Origin: JBAIYU01 sp036763085
GTDB lineage: Bacteria; Bacillota; Negativicutes; DSM-1736; Dendrosporobacteraceae
Direction of reading: 5' to 3'
Length of the DNA stretch: 64,000 nucleotides
Assembly: GCF_036763085.1 (NCBI RefSeq)
Contig: NZ_JBAIYU010000010.1
Coordinates: forward strand, 744,001 to 808,000
Shown: piece after piece, positions 43,600 to 52,266 of the stretch
Layout: every line of letters begins with the position of its first letter
Position numbering within the stretch: position 1 is the first letter of the stretch
Notes under the pieces: model-generated
Seen by the model: only the letters and a program-made list of their open reading frames with translations
Databases searched by the model: none
Told to the model about the DNA's origin: nothing
Position numbers and translations under genes: made by a program

Positions 43600-43709
43600 A
43601 ACCGCAGAGTACGCAAGGGAATGCGGATATTATTTTAAAATTAGCGCGATGACATCGCTCAAAATAAGCTACTTCGTAGCCCTCCGCGTACTCTGTGTAC
43701 TCTGTGGTT
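43600..43709. repeat. dispersed palindromic repeat, family B copy 2
   Basis: The second copy of the element at 37237. Ends are AACCGCAGAGTACGC (43600-43614) and CCTCCGCGTACTCTGTGTACTC...GTGGTT (to 43709). It lies in the 200-base gap between glgP and the amylase-glucanotransferase gene. The middle contains GCGATGACATCGC, a short inner hairpin. Confidence 0.8.
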
Positions 43710-43754
43710 CAAGAAAACGTTTCCCATTTTAAATACCCCAATTATCACAATAGA

Positions 43755-46292
43755 CTATTGCATTAATATGCTGGCGCGGCTGTCTCTAGCACAAGCCTTG
43801 TCCAATGTCGCCTCATTGGTTTCCTCTTGCGGACGTACTGGATTGACTGTCCAAATATCCTCTGAGTATTCAGCAAAGGTTCGGTCGATTGCAAATCGTC
43901 CAGACTGTGCGATGTTATTTATCGCCATTCGCCGCCACGCTGCCTGATCCTTAAATCTGTTATCAAGGCGTTGATGTGCTTCGGCATAAGCATTAAAATC
44001 TTTCAAGACAAAATACTGATCATTCTCATGAAGCAAGGAACTGTAGAAGACTGAAAATTCATCCTTTGGAACTGGCATAAAGCCGTTAACAAGCTGCTCC
44101 ATAACTGTTTTAATTCGATCGTCACTATGGTAGATATCCCACGAATGGTAACCGCCATATTTATAAAAATCAGTTGTTTGATTCGCCGTCAAACCAAAGA
44201 TGAAAATATTATCTTCACCAGCAGCTTCTTTGATCTCAATATTAGCACCATCTAATGTCCCAATTGTAATGGCTCCGTTCATCATCAATTTCATGTTGCC
44301 TGTGCCAGATGCTTCTTTGCCAGCAGTAGAAATTTGTTCACTAACATCAGCTGCTGGAATGACTAATTCAGCTAAAGATACGTTATAGTCTTCTAAAAAT
44401 ATAACCTTGAGCTTGTCCTGCAATTTGTCATTGTTAATAATACCAGCAATTGTGTTAATTAATTTTATTGTCGCCTTGGCTTCGTAATAGCCTGCAGCAG
44501 CCTTACCCCCAAAAATAAACGTTCGCGGGGTAATATCGATATTGGGCTGGGCCTTAATCTTGTTATATAAGTCCATAATATGCAGAGCATTCAAAAGCTG
44601 CCGCTTATAAGAGTGAATACGCTTTATCTGTACATCGAATATCGAATCAACAGACAGTCTGATATCGTACTTTTCCCATACATATTTAGCCAGATTTAGC
44701 TTGTTAGTGCGTTTTACTGCAGCAATATCCTGCTGCAAACCGGAATCGTCGGCATACTTTGCAAATTCCGCTAAAGCAGCTGGTTGTTTAAGCCAGTCTT
44801 CACCTATTGTTTTTGTTATAGTTTTCGCAAGTGCAGCATTAGCTTTAATCAGCCAGCGTCGATGAGCTACACCGTTTGTTTTATTATTAAATTTAATTGG
44901 ATAATAGTCAGAGAAGTTTTTCATAACCTGTGTTTTTAGAATTTCTGTATGAAGCTTGGCTACACCATTGACGCTGTGACTTCCAACAATCGCGAGATGA
45001 GCCATGTGAACTTGATTGTCAGCAATTACAGCCATTTGAGCAATCTTGTCCCATTCCCCTGGATAACACAGCCATAAATCATGACAGAAGTGTTCATTGA
45101 TATCATTTATTATTTCATATATCCTAGGCAGCAGCGCCTTGAACATATCAACCGGCCATTTCTCCAAAGCCTCCGGCAAAACGGTATGGTTGGTGTAGGA
45201 TAGAGTATTTATAGTAATGGACCACGCCCTATCCCAGGCTATATGCTCCTCATCCAGTAATATTCTCATTAGCTCGGGAACGGCTAACGCAGGATGAGTG
45301 TCATTGATGTGAATAGCAACATATTTATCTAAATCCTTAACTGGCCTGTTTTGAGCCTTGTAATCCCGCAGAATACTCTTTAGGCTTGCTGATACCAGTA
45401 AATACTGCTGCTTAAGCCGAAGCACTTTACCTTGGTAGGTACTGTCGTCTGGATAAAGAATATTCGTTATAGCTTCTATTGAATTACAATTGTCAATCTC
45501 ACTTTGGCAATCTTGATGCCCATCAATTAAACAGGCTGACGAACCTATCGCTGCCTCGGCACTCCATAAACGAAGTGTATTTACCACATTATTCTGGTAG
45601 CCAATTATCGGCACGTCATACGGCACTGCGAGAACAGTTTCAATTTCATCTTTGCCGAACATTACTTCTACCGCGTCATCAGGCCGGCGGTATTCCCAAG
45701 CATAGCCATCCTTTAACCAACCATCAGGGTATTCATATTGCATGCCTTCTACAAATCTTTGCTCGAAAAGACCGTATTTGTAACGCAGCCCACAGCCATG
45801 CCCTGGCAAACTCCCTGAGGCCATTGAATCTAGATAACAAGCAGCAAGCCTGCCTAGACCACCATTACCTAAACCGGCATCTGGCTCGGCTTGCTCAAGT
45901 TCATTGATACATATTCCGAGTTTACTAAGAGCTTTATCCGCCACATCATATAGACCTAAGTTAAGCAAATTAGAACCTAATAAACGGCCAAGCAAAAATT
46001 CGATTGACAAATAATAGACTTGTTTAGTCTCACTTGTTGCATAAAGCTGTTTGGTCTGCTGCCAATCAGCTCCAATCAGGTCACGAACAACAGCAGCTAA
46101 GGCAGTATATTGCTGCCATGGCGATGCTTGCTGCAAGCATACGCCATGAACAGCTGTTAATTTATTTAAAAACATCGTTTGAAATTTCTCAACTTCACTG
46201 TTGCCAGTCTCGCTAAAGTCATTGCCTGATTCACAATCAATACCAGCGACATCTAAGTAAGTCTGGCCTGACCGCTTCTTGCTTATCTGCAA
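43755..46292 (-). CDS. glgP: glycogen phosphorylase, copy 1
   Basis: An 845-residue PLP enzyme that releases glucose 1-phosphate from glycogen. The PLP lysine is in EASGTGNMKLMMNGA near residue 665; other family marks are EPDAGLGNGGLGRLAACYLDS and KTNGVAHRRWL. A start 41 codons upstream is open but would run 119 bases into glgA. The GGAGG at the glgA stop lies eight bases before TTG at 46292, which gives a normal length. It has a clear paralogue at 52267. Confidence 0.94.
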   Translation of the reverse strand: MQISKKRSGQTYLDVAGIDCESGNDFSETGNSEVEKFQTMFLNKLTAVHGVCLQQASPWQQYTALAAVVRDLIGADWQQTKQLYATSETKQVYYLSIEFLLGRLLGSNLLNLGLYDVADKALSKLGICINELEQAEPDAGLGNGGLGRLAACYLDSMASGSLPGHGCGLRYKYGLFEQRFVEGMQYEYPDGWLKDGYAWEYRRPDDAVEVMFGKDEIETVLAVPYDVPIIGYQNNVVNTLRLWSAEAAIGSSACLIDGHQDCQSEIDNCNSIEAITNILYPDDSTYQGKVLRLKQQYLLVSASLKSILRDYKAQNRPVKDLDKYVAIHINDTHPALAVPELMRILLDEEHIAWDRAWSITINTLSYTNHTVLPEALEKWPVDMFKALLPRIYEIINDINEHFCHDLWLCYPGEWDKIAQMAVIADNQVHMAHLAIVGSHSVNGVAKLHTEILKTQVMKNFSDYYPIKFNNKTNGVAHRRWLIKANAALAKTITKTIGEDWLKQPAALAEFAKYADDSGLQQDIAAVKRTNKLNLAKYVWEKYDIRLSVDSIFDVQIKRIHSYKRQLLNALHIMDLYNKIKAQPNIDITPRTFIFGGKAAAGYYEAKATIKLINTIAGIINNDKLQDKLKVIFLEDYNVSLAELVIPAADVSEQISTAGKEASGTGNMKLMMNGAITIGTLDGANIEIKEAAGEDNIFIFGLTANQTTDFYKYGGYHSWDIYHSDDRIKTVMEQLVNGFMPVPKDEFSVFYSSLLHENDQYFVLKDFNAYAEAHQRLDNRFKDQAAWRRMAINNIAQSGRFAIDRTFAEYSEDIWTVNPVRPQEETNEATLDKACARDSRASILMQ

Positions 46293-46296
46293 ATGT

Positions 46297-47742
46297 TTAT
46301 CCTCCGTTATTATGTAAGCTAGTATAAATAGCTTTATACTGCTGAGCTGACTGCCTCCAGCTATAATCAGACTGCATAGCGTTTTGGACAATCTTTGACC
46401 ATATTGGCTTATCATAAAATAAGCCCAAAGCCTTTTTTACTGTAAACAACAAGTCATGCGCGTTATAACTTTCGAAGGAAAACCCATTGCCTTCCCCAGT
46501 GTATTTGTTATAAGGCATTATGGTATCTTTAAGCCCTCCAGTTTCACGTACTACCGGAAGTGCCCCATATCTTAGTGCAATAAGCTGCCCAATGCCGCAA
46601 GGTTCATACTGCGATGGCATGAGGAAAATGTCTGAAGCAGCGTACACCTGATGCGCTAGAGCTTCATCAAAGCAAATATTAGCAGAAACCTTATTCGGGT
46701 ATTTCCAGGCGGCCTGTTGGAAAAGGGATTCAAAACATTCTTCACCCGTACCAAGCACCACTAGCTGAATATCTTCACCAGCAATAAGCTCATCTATTAT
46801 ATGAGCGATTAAATCAAGACCCTTGGGAGCTACCAGCCGCGATACAATAGCAATAAGCGGTGTGCTTCGCTTAACTGGTAATCCTAGTCGTTCCTGCAGC
46901 CTGACTTTGTTTTCCCACTTTAGATCAAGTGAGTTCGCATCAAAATTAATCGGGATATGAGGATCGGTTGCTGGGTTATACAAGTCATTGTCAATACCAT
47001 TAACTATCCCTACTATATCTGCCCGGCGTTTGCGCAGTAATCCATCTAGTTTTTCGCCAAAGTATTCGTATTGTATCTCCTCAGCATATGTAGAACTTAC
47101 AGTAGTAATAATGTCAGAGAACACCAATCCGCCTTTCATATAGCTGACTTGATTATAAAATTCTAAGCCTTCTATATTAAAGTATTCCCAGCCTAGGCTT
47201 AATAAATCCGGCATTATCTCTTTAGGGAATACCCCTTGATAGCGAAGGTTATGGATGGTAAACATAGTGCGGATATTCTGATATTCTTGTCTTGATCGAT
47301 AATGCGCCTCTAAAAAGACACTGACCATGCCTGTATGCCAATCATTGCAATGTATAACATCAGGGATAAAGTCTAGGTTCGGAAGTACGTCAAGTACAGC
47401 CCGGCAGAAAAATGCATACCGCTCAGCATCGTCATCGTAGCCATACAAACCATTACGTTTGAAATAATCTTCATTATGAATAAAATAAAACGGAACGCCG
47501 TCATATTCTAGTTTTTCGACACCGCAGTACTGTTGTCTCCACCCAACCGAAACAGTAGTTTGATGTATTGACGTCATTTGCTCTCTATACTGCGTCGGAA
47601 TACCGCTGTATTTAGGGATTATAACTCGCACATCTACCCCTTCTGCTCTTAGTTGCTTAGGCAGCGAGCCGGCAACATCAGCTAGACCTCCTGTTTTAAT
47701 AAAAGGAACAGCCTCAGCGGCTACAAACAGTACCTTTAACAT
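46297..47742 (-). CDS. glgA: glycogen synthase (ADP-glucose), copy 1
   Basis: A 481-residue GT5 glycosyltransferase that adds glucose from ADP-glucose to growing glycogen. The ADP-glucose motif KTGGLADVAGSLP is near residue 16, and the C-terminal acidic motif region is PSQYEPCGIGQL near 375. The ATG is immediately after the glgD stop (no gap), so the two are translationally coupled. Its paralogue is at 54876. Confidence 0.96.
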   Translation of the reverse strand: MLKVLFVAAEAVPFIKTGGLADVAGSLPKQLRAEGVDVRVIIPKYSGIPTQYREQMTSIHQTTVSVGWRQQYCGVEKLEYDGVPFYFIHNEDYFKRNGLYGYDDDAERYAFFCRAVLDVLPNLDFIPDVIHCNDWHTGMVSVFLEAHYRSRQEYQNIRTMFTIHNLRYQGVFPKEIMPDLLSLGWEYFNIEGLEFYNQVSYMKGGLVFSDIITTVSSTYAEEIQYEYFGEKLDGLLRKRRADIVGIVNGIDNDLYNPATDPHIPINFDANSLDLKWENKVRLQERLGLPVKRSTPLIAIVSRLVAPKGLDLIAHIIDELIAGEDIQLVVLGTGEECFESLFQQAAWKYPNKVSANICFDEALAHQVYAASDIFLMPSQYEPCGIGQLIALRYGALPVVRETGGLKDTIMPYNKYTGEGNGFSFESYNAHDLLFTVKKALGLFYDKPIWSKIVQNAMQSDYSWRQSAQQYKAIYTSLHNNGG

Positions 47743-48855
47743 TTATATCACCATTCCTTTCTTTATAATTATAGGATAACTAGGCTCTCCTTTAAGACTG
47801 CGGCCACTTTGTATCTGTACATCTTTATCGCAAATAACGTTCTGTAGCGTGGTACCGCTGGCAATCAGCCCTTTTTGCATGATAATACAATCTTTTATAT
47901 AAGCGCCTTTTTCTACTCTGACTCCTCGGAATAGTATACTGTTCTCAACCCTGCCTTCAATGTAGCAGCCATTAGCAACAAGTGAATTAACTACTATAGC
48001 TTCTGCTTTATATTTAGCAGGCGGTTCATCTTTAACTTTTGTATAAATTAAATTTGGAGTAAAGAATAATTCTTCCCAAATTTCTGGTTTTAACAGCTCC
48101 ATCGTGTGCTTAAAATAACTCTGAGTTGAACTAATGTGAGCTAAATAACCTTGGTGCTTAAACCCAAACATTTTTAAATTGCCGATGTTTTTAATTAAAC
48201 AGTGTTTAACAAAATCGTAATCACCGCGAGCCGCACAGTTCTCAATCAAGTCTACTAGTAACTTACGCTCCATTATATATAAGTCCATAGATAAATGGTT
48301 ATCTGGACAAGTACCGCTTTTCACCTGCATGTCAATAATACGATTGCTGCTATCCACCCGCAAAAGCGTTCGCACGGCACCATCCTGCAGTTGTTCCTTA
48401 CTGCTGTAGACTGCTGTTATATCAGCTTTATTGGTTTCGTGAAACTTTATTACAGCCGTTAAATCGATATTATAGACCATACTGGCTCCTGCTATGACAA
48501 CATACTTGTTCCTGCTGTGGGAGATATAGTCCAAATTACTGTGGAAATTCTCGATATCACCAAGCTGTTTGCCCTCAGGATGATTGGCATATGCCGGAGG
48601 TAAAATTGCCAAACCATCTCGCTTACGGGCTAGATCCCATTCCTTCCCTGAACGAAGATGATCCATTAATGAGCGGTATTTATTATGAACCATTATGCCT
48701 ACACTAGATATTCCTGAATTAACCATATTAGACAGAGGGAAGTCGATAAGCCGATATCGCCCGGCAAACGGCACGGCCGCCAAAGGGCGATGCAGTGTTA
48801 ACTCAGCTAGTGATTCTTTAGAATTATATAAATTAATAATTCCCATTGCATCCAT
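47743..48855 (-). CDS. glgD: GlgD-type subunit of glucose-1-phosphate adenylyltransferase, copy 1
   Basis: A 370-residue GlgC-like protein whose N-terminus lacks the glycine-rich pyrophosphorylase loop: it starts GIINLYNSKESLAELTLHRPLA instead (20-residue part shown). The family is the non-catalytic or regulatory partner of GlgC in Firmicutes. The beta-helix C-terminal part (NSILFRGVRVEKGAYIKDC) is intact. GAGGAG lies about ten bases before the ATG at 48855; an earlier in-frame start would overlap glgC. Confidence 0.93.
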   Translation of the reverse strand: MDAMGIINLYNSKESLAELTLHRPLAAVPFAGRYRLIDFPLSNMVNSGISSVGIMVHNKYRSLMDHLRSGKEWDLARKRDGLAILPPAYANHPEGKQLGDIENFHSNLDYISHSRNKYVVIAGASMVYNIDLTAVIKFHETNKADITAVYSSKEQLQDGAVRTLLRVDSSNRIIDMQVKSGTCPDNHLSMDLYIMERKLLVDLIENCAARGDYDFVKHCLIKNIGNLKMFGFKHQGYLAHISSTQSYFKHTMELLKPEIWEELFFTPNLIYTKVKDEPPAKYKAEAIVVNSLVANGCYIEGRVENSILFRGVRVEKGAYIKDCIIMQKGLIASGTTLQNVICDKDVQIQSGRSLKGEPSYPIIIKKGMVI

Positions 48856-48859
48856 ATGT

Positions 48860-50035
48860 TTATTTCTCCTCTCCGCAAAGCTGAGCTTCAGTTCCAGGAG
48901 AAACAACCATTTCCTCTGCTACAACAGCAATCTCTTGGCTTTTGCCAGCCTTATTACATATAGTGCTGCCTTGCTTAATCACAGCTTTTCCGCCCACAAT
49001 GGCTTTGTCAATAATTACGCCTGCTTCAATTGTGGCCTCAGGCATAATTACCGAGTTAGTTACTTTTGCTCCTGTTCCTATGTATACGCCCGGAAACACA
49101 ACACAATGCTCAACTTCACCAAAAATTTGGCATCCCTCACTGACAATTGAGCTGCGAACCTTTGCAGAAGTCGATAAATAATGAGGCGGCCTCACCGGAT
49201 TTACTGAGTATATGCGCCAGCTGGCATCATAAATATCGAACTGGGGCGGATCTGTTAATAAATCCATATTTGCTTCCCAAAAACTATCGATTGTTCCAAC
49301 ATCCTTCCAATAACCGCTGAAGGGATATGCGAGCATTTTGCGCCCTTCATTAAGCATCTTGGGAATAATATCTTTACCGAAATCATGACTTGAAGCTGCA
49401 TCACTGCCATCTGCCTCAAGATACTCTCTTAATGCCGCCCAATTGAATATGTAAATACCCATTGAGGCCAGGTTGCTTTTGGGGTTTTTAGGCTTTTCCG
49501 CGAATTCGATGATATGCTTATCCTCATCGGTATTCATAATTCCGAATCTGCTTGCTTCTTCCCACAGCACAGCTATTACTGCAATAGTTGCATCAGCGTT
49601 TTTCTCAATGTGATAGTCAAGCATTAGGGAATAGTCCATTTTATAAATATGGTCACCTGACAGCACTAATACATACTCAGGATCGAAGCTATCAATAAAG
49701 TTGATGTTTTGATAAATAGCGTCTGCTGTACCTTTGTACCACTCACCGCCCTGCTCCCGTACGTATGGCGGCAGCACATAGACACCACCGTCATTTCGAT
49801 CTAAATCCCAAGCACTGCCAATGCCAATATAGCTGTTTAAGGCGAGCGGCTTATACTGCGTAAGCACGCCTACAGTATCAATGCCTGAATTGTGACAGTT
49901 GCTTAGTGCAAAATCGATTATCCGGTATTTCCCGCCAAAAGGAACCGCCGGCTTAGCTAAATCTTTAGTTAGGAGCCCTAAGCGGCTGCCTTGTCCACCA
50001 GCAAGCAGCATCGCAACACATTCTTTTTTGCGCAT
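48860..50035 (-). CDS. glgC: glucose-1-phosphate adenylyltransferase, copy 1
   Basis: A 391-residue catalytic subunit that makes ADP-glucose. The pyrophosphorylase loop GGQGSRLGLLTKDLAKPAVPF starts near residue 13 (about 20 residues), GTADAIYQN near 100 and FAEKPKNPKS near 185. A left-handed beta-helix forms the C-terminus. The stop lies four bases before the glgD start. It is 45 bases after glgB. Confidence 0.96.
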   Translation of the reverse strand: MRKKECVAMLLAGGQGSRLGLLTKDLAKPAVPFGGKYRIIDFALSNCHNSGIDTVGVLTQYKPLALNSYIGIGSAWDLDRNDGGVYVLPPYVREQGGEWYKGTADAIYQNINFIDSFDPEYVLVLSGDHIYKMDYSLMLDYHIEKNADATIAVIAVLWEEASRFGIMNTDEDKHIIEFAEKPKNPKSNLASMGIYIFNWAALREYLEADGSDAASSHDFGKDIIPKMLNEGRKMLAYPFSGYWKDVGTIDSFWEANMDLLTDPPQFDIYDASWRIYSVNPVRPPHYLSTSAKVRSSIVSEGCQIFGEVEHCVVFPGVYIGTGAKVTNSVIMPEATIEAGVIIDKAIVGGKAVIKQGSTICNKAGKSQEIAVVAEEMVVSPGTEAQLCGEEK

Positions 50036-50080
50036 TGTTATCCCCTCTTCATAGTAAATTACCGTTTATTCTTGCTGGCT

Positions 50081-51997
50081 TTACTTGTCACTAGCCATAT
50101 TTATGTCATTTAGGCGTGGTTTTAGATATATTACGCCAAGTGGCGGCAGCTTCAAATCAATCGAATACTGTTTATTGTGCCAAGCATTTTTCTTAGCTTC
50201 TATGATTGTACCGTTTCGTTGTCCCGACCCGCCGAATTCCTCCCAATCACTATTAAACACCTCGGCGTAACTTATGTTTTCCGGCACGCCAATTCGATAA
50301 TCGTCATGAACTACTGGAGTAAAATTACAAACTACAATTAAATAATCATCTGACTTTCGACTTTTTCTCATGAAGGCTATAATGCTTTGGTTGTAATCCT
50401 GGCAGTCAATCCATTCAAACCCCTGCCAGTCACAGTCGATCTCCCATAAAGCCGCCTGCTCACAATAAAATTTGTTTAAAGCCCTTGTATAATCCTGAAG
50501 CTTCTTATGCATAGGGTAGTCCAGCAAGTGCCAATCTAGGCTGTCGTAATATTTCCATTCGATAAACTGTCCAAATTCTCCGCCCATAAATAGCAGCTTC
50601 TTGCCGGGATGAGCCATCCAATAGCCATAAAACGCCCGCAGATTAGCAAACTTCTGCCAATAGTCACCAGGCATTTTTTCAATTAATGACCTTTTTCCAT
50701 GCACAACTTCATCATGCGATAACGGCAGCACATAGTTTTCTGAAAAGGCATACATAAAGGAAAAGGTCACTAGATTATGATTCCATTTGCGATGGATTGG
50801 ATCTATCGCCATATAGCGAAGCATGTCATTCATCCAGCCCATATTCCACTTAAAATTAAACCCCATCCCGCCCATATAGGTAGGTTTTGAAATCATCGGC
50901 CATGATGTCGACTCTTCCGCAAGCATTAAGGCAGTAGGATAGTTTTTAAAGACGGCTTCATTTAATTTGCGTATAAAATCCATTGCCTCAAGATTGCCAT
51001 TTCCACCATAGCGATTGGGCTGCCACTGCCCTGGGTTTCGGCCATAGTCTAGATACAGCATATTTGCTACTGCATCCACTCTGAGCCCATCAATATGATA
51101 TACATCAAACCAAAAAAGCGCATTCGATATCAGGAAGCTCAGCACCTCTGGCTGACCAAAATCAAAATTTGCTGTGCCCCACTCAGCATTTTCAGCTCTA
51201 GCTATATCGTTTGGCTCATAAAGAGCCGTTCCGTCAAACTGTCTTAACCCGTGGTCATCCTTGCAGAAATGACCAGGTACCCAGTCTAAAATAACGCCAA
51301 GCCCCCGCTTATGGCAGCAATCAACAAAATACATAAAATCATGCGGCGTGCCATAACGGCTTGTTACCGCAAAAAAACCTGTCGCCTGATAGCCCCATGA
51401 ACCATCAAAAGGATGTTCAATAATTGGCATAAGCTCGATATGGGTATACCCTAAGTCAGCTGCATAATCAACCAATTGATCCGCTAAATCACGATAGTTT
51501 AAGGGCTGTCCATCAGCGTTGAAGCGCCACGAGCCTAGATGAACTTCATAAGTAAGCATTGGTCGTTCATAAATAGGCTTACACTGCTTTATCTGCCACT
51601 CACTATCATTCCATTCGTAGCCATCGAGCTGAAATACTTTTGAAGCTGTTGCCGGTCTTACTTCAGCAGCAAAGGCATATGGATCAGCCTTAAGAATACA
51701 CTCACCAGCGGCTGTCGTAATTTCATATTTGTATGTAATATCTAAATTCAATCCAGCTATAAACAGAACCCATATTCCACTATCTGGCAAAAGCTTCATA
51801 GCGTGATTATTCCCCTGCCAGTTATTAAAATCCCCGACTACGCTGATTGCTGCTGCATTCGGAGCCCACACGGCTAAGCGGATACCTTTTACGCCGTCGA
51901 TCTCAGTAACATGGGCACCTAGCATCCGATAACTGCGATAGTTTGTTCCCTCATGGAATAAATAGAGATCACTCTTATCAAGCGGTGAAATTGCCAC
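50081..51997 (-). CDS. glgB: 1,4-alpha-glucan branching enzyme
   Basis: A 638-residue GH13 enzyme that creates alpha-1,6 branches. The N-terminal CBM48 is at about 20-125. Catalytic motifs are GLRVDAVANML (Asp, near 302), LAEESTSWP (Glu, near 359) and LSHDEVVHGK (near 424). The start is GTG at 51997, seven bases after AGGAGG. It is the first gene of the second glycogen block, and no other branching enzyme lies in the window. Confidence 0.96.
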   Translation of the reverse strand: MAISPLDKSDLYLFHEGTNYRSYRMLGAHVTEIDGVKGIRLAVWAPNAAAISVVGDFNNWQGNNHAMKLLPDSGIWVLFIAGLNLDITYKYEITTAAGECILKADPYAFAAEVRPATASKVFQLDGYEWNDSEWQIKQCKPIYERPMLTYEVHLGSWRFNADGQPLNYRDLADQLVDYAADLGYTHIELMPIIEHPFDGSWGYQATGFFAVTSRYGTPHDFMYFVDCCHKRGLGVILDWVPGHFCKDDHGLRQFDGTALYEPNDIARAENAEWGTANFDFGQPEVLSFLISNALFWFDVYHIDGLRVDAVANMLYLDYGRNPGQWQPNRYGGNGNLEAMDFIRKLNEAVFKNYPTALMLAEESTSWPMISKPTYMGGMGFNFKWNMGWMNDMLRYMAIDPIHRKWNHNLVTFSFMYAFSENYVLPLSHDEVVHGKRSLIEKMPGDYWQKFANLRAFYGYWMAHPGKKLLFMGGEFGQFIEWKYYDSLDWHLLDYPMHKKLQDYTRALNKFYCEQAALWEIDCDWQGFEWIDCQDYNQSIIAFMRKSRKSDDYLIVVCNFTPVVHDDYRIGVPENISYAEVFNSDWEEFGGSGQRNGTIIEAKKNAWHNKQYSIDLKLPPLGVIYLKPRLNDINMASDK

Positions 51998-52049
51998 ACT
52001 TTTGCCTCCTATAGTTTAATAACGGCAATATCTATTCTTATATCAAATT

Positions 52050-52078
52050 CCTATATATCTAAACTGATCATTTTTCAA
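52050..52078 (-). promoter_or_regulatory. putative promoter of glgB-C-D-A-P
   Basis: On the minus strand TTGAAA (52073-52078) and TATAGG (52050-52055) are spaced 17 bp apart, about 50 bases before the glgB GTG. The -10 box is weak. Confidence 0.35.
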
Positions 52079-52203
52079 CATTTGTAGTTATTGGAATATC
52101 TTCGGAAATTCTCCCAAAAAAACCTTCCCAAAATTACTATCAAATAATTATTTTTATTAATTACTTAGCTCACACTAACTCCAGTACTTAGTCAGATCAA
52201 AAA

Positions 52204-52223
52204 GGGCGGGTTGGATCCCGCCC
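52204..52223 (-). terminator. terminator after glgP copy 2
   Basis: GGGCGGG (52204-52210) pairs with CCCGCCC (52217-52223); five T residues follow on the minus strand. It separates the two glycogen blocks. The rest of the gap (51998-52266) holds only the glgB promoter. Confidence 0.8.
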
Positions 52224-52266
52224 TCTGAAAACCATTAAACTAGGCTCGATTAAAGCTCGACCTTTT

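Noticed and set aside
43755..46415. Glycogen phosphorylase with a 41-residue N-terminal extension
   Set aside because: The extension lies within glgA in another frame, and a good Shine-Dalgarno site lies just before TTG at 46292.
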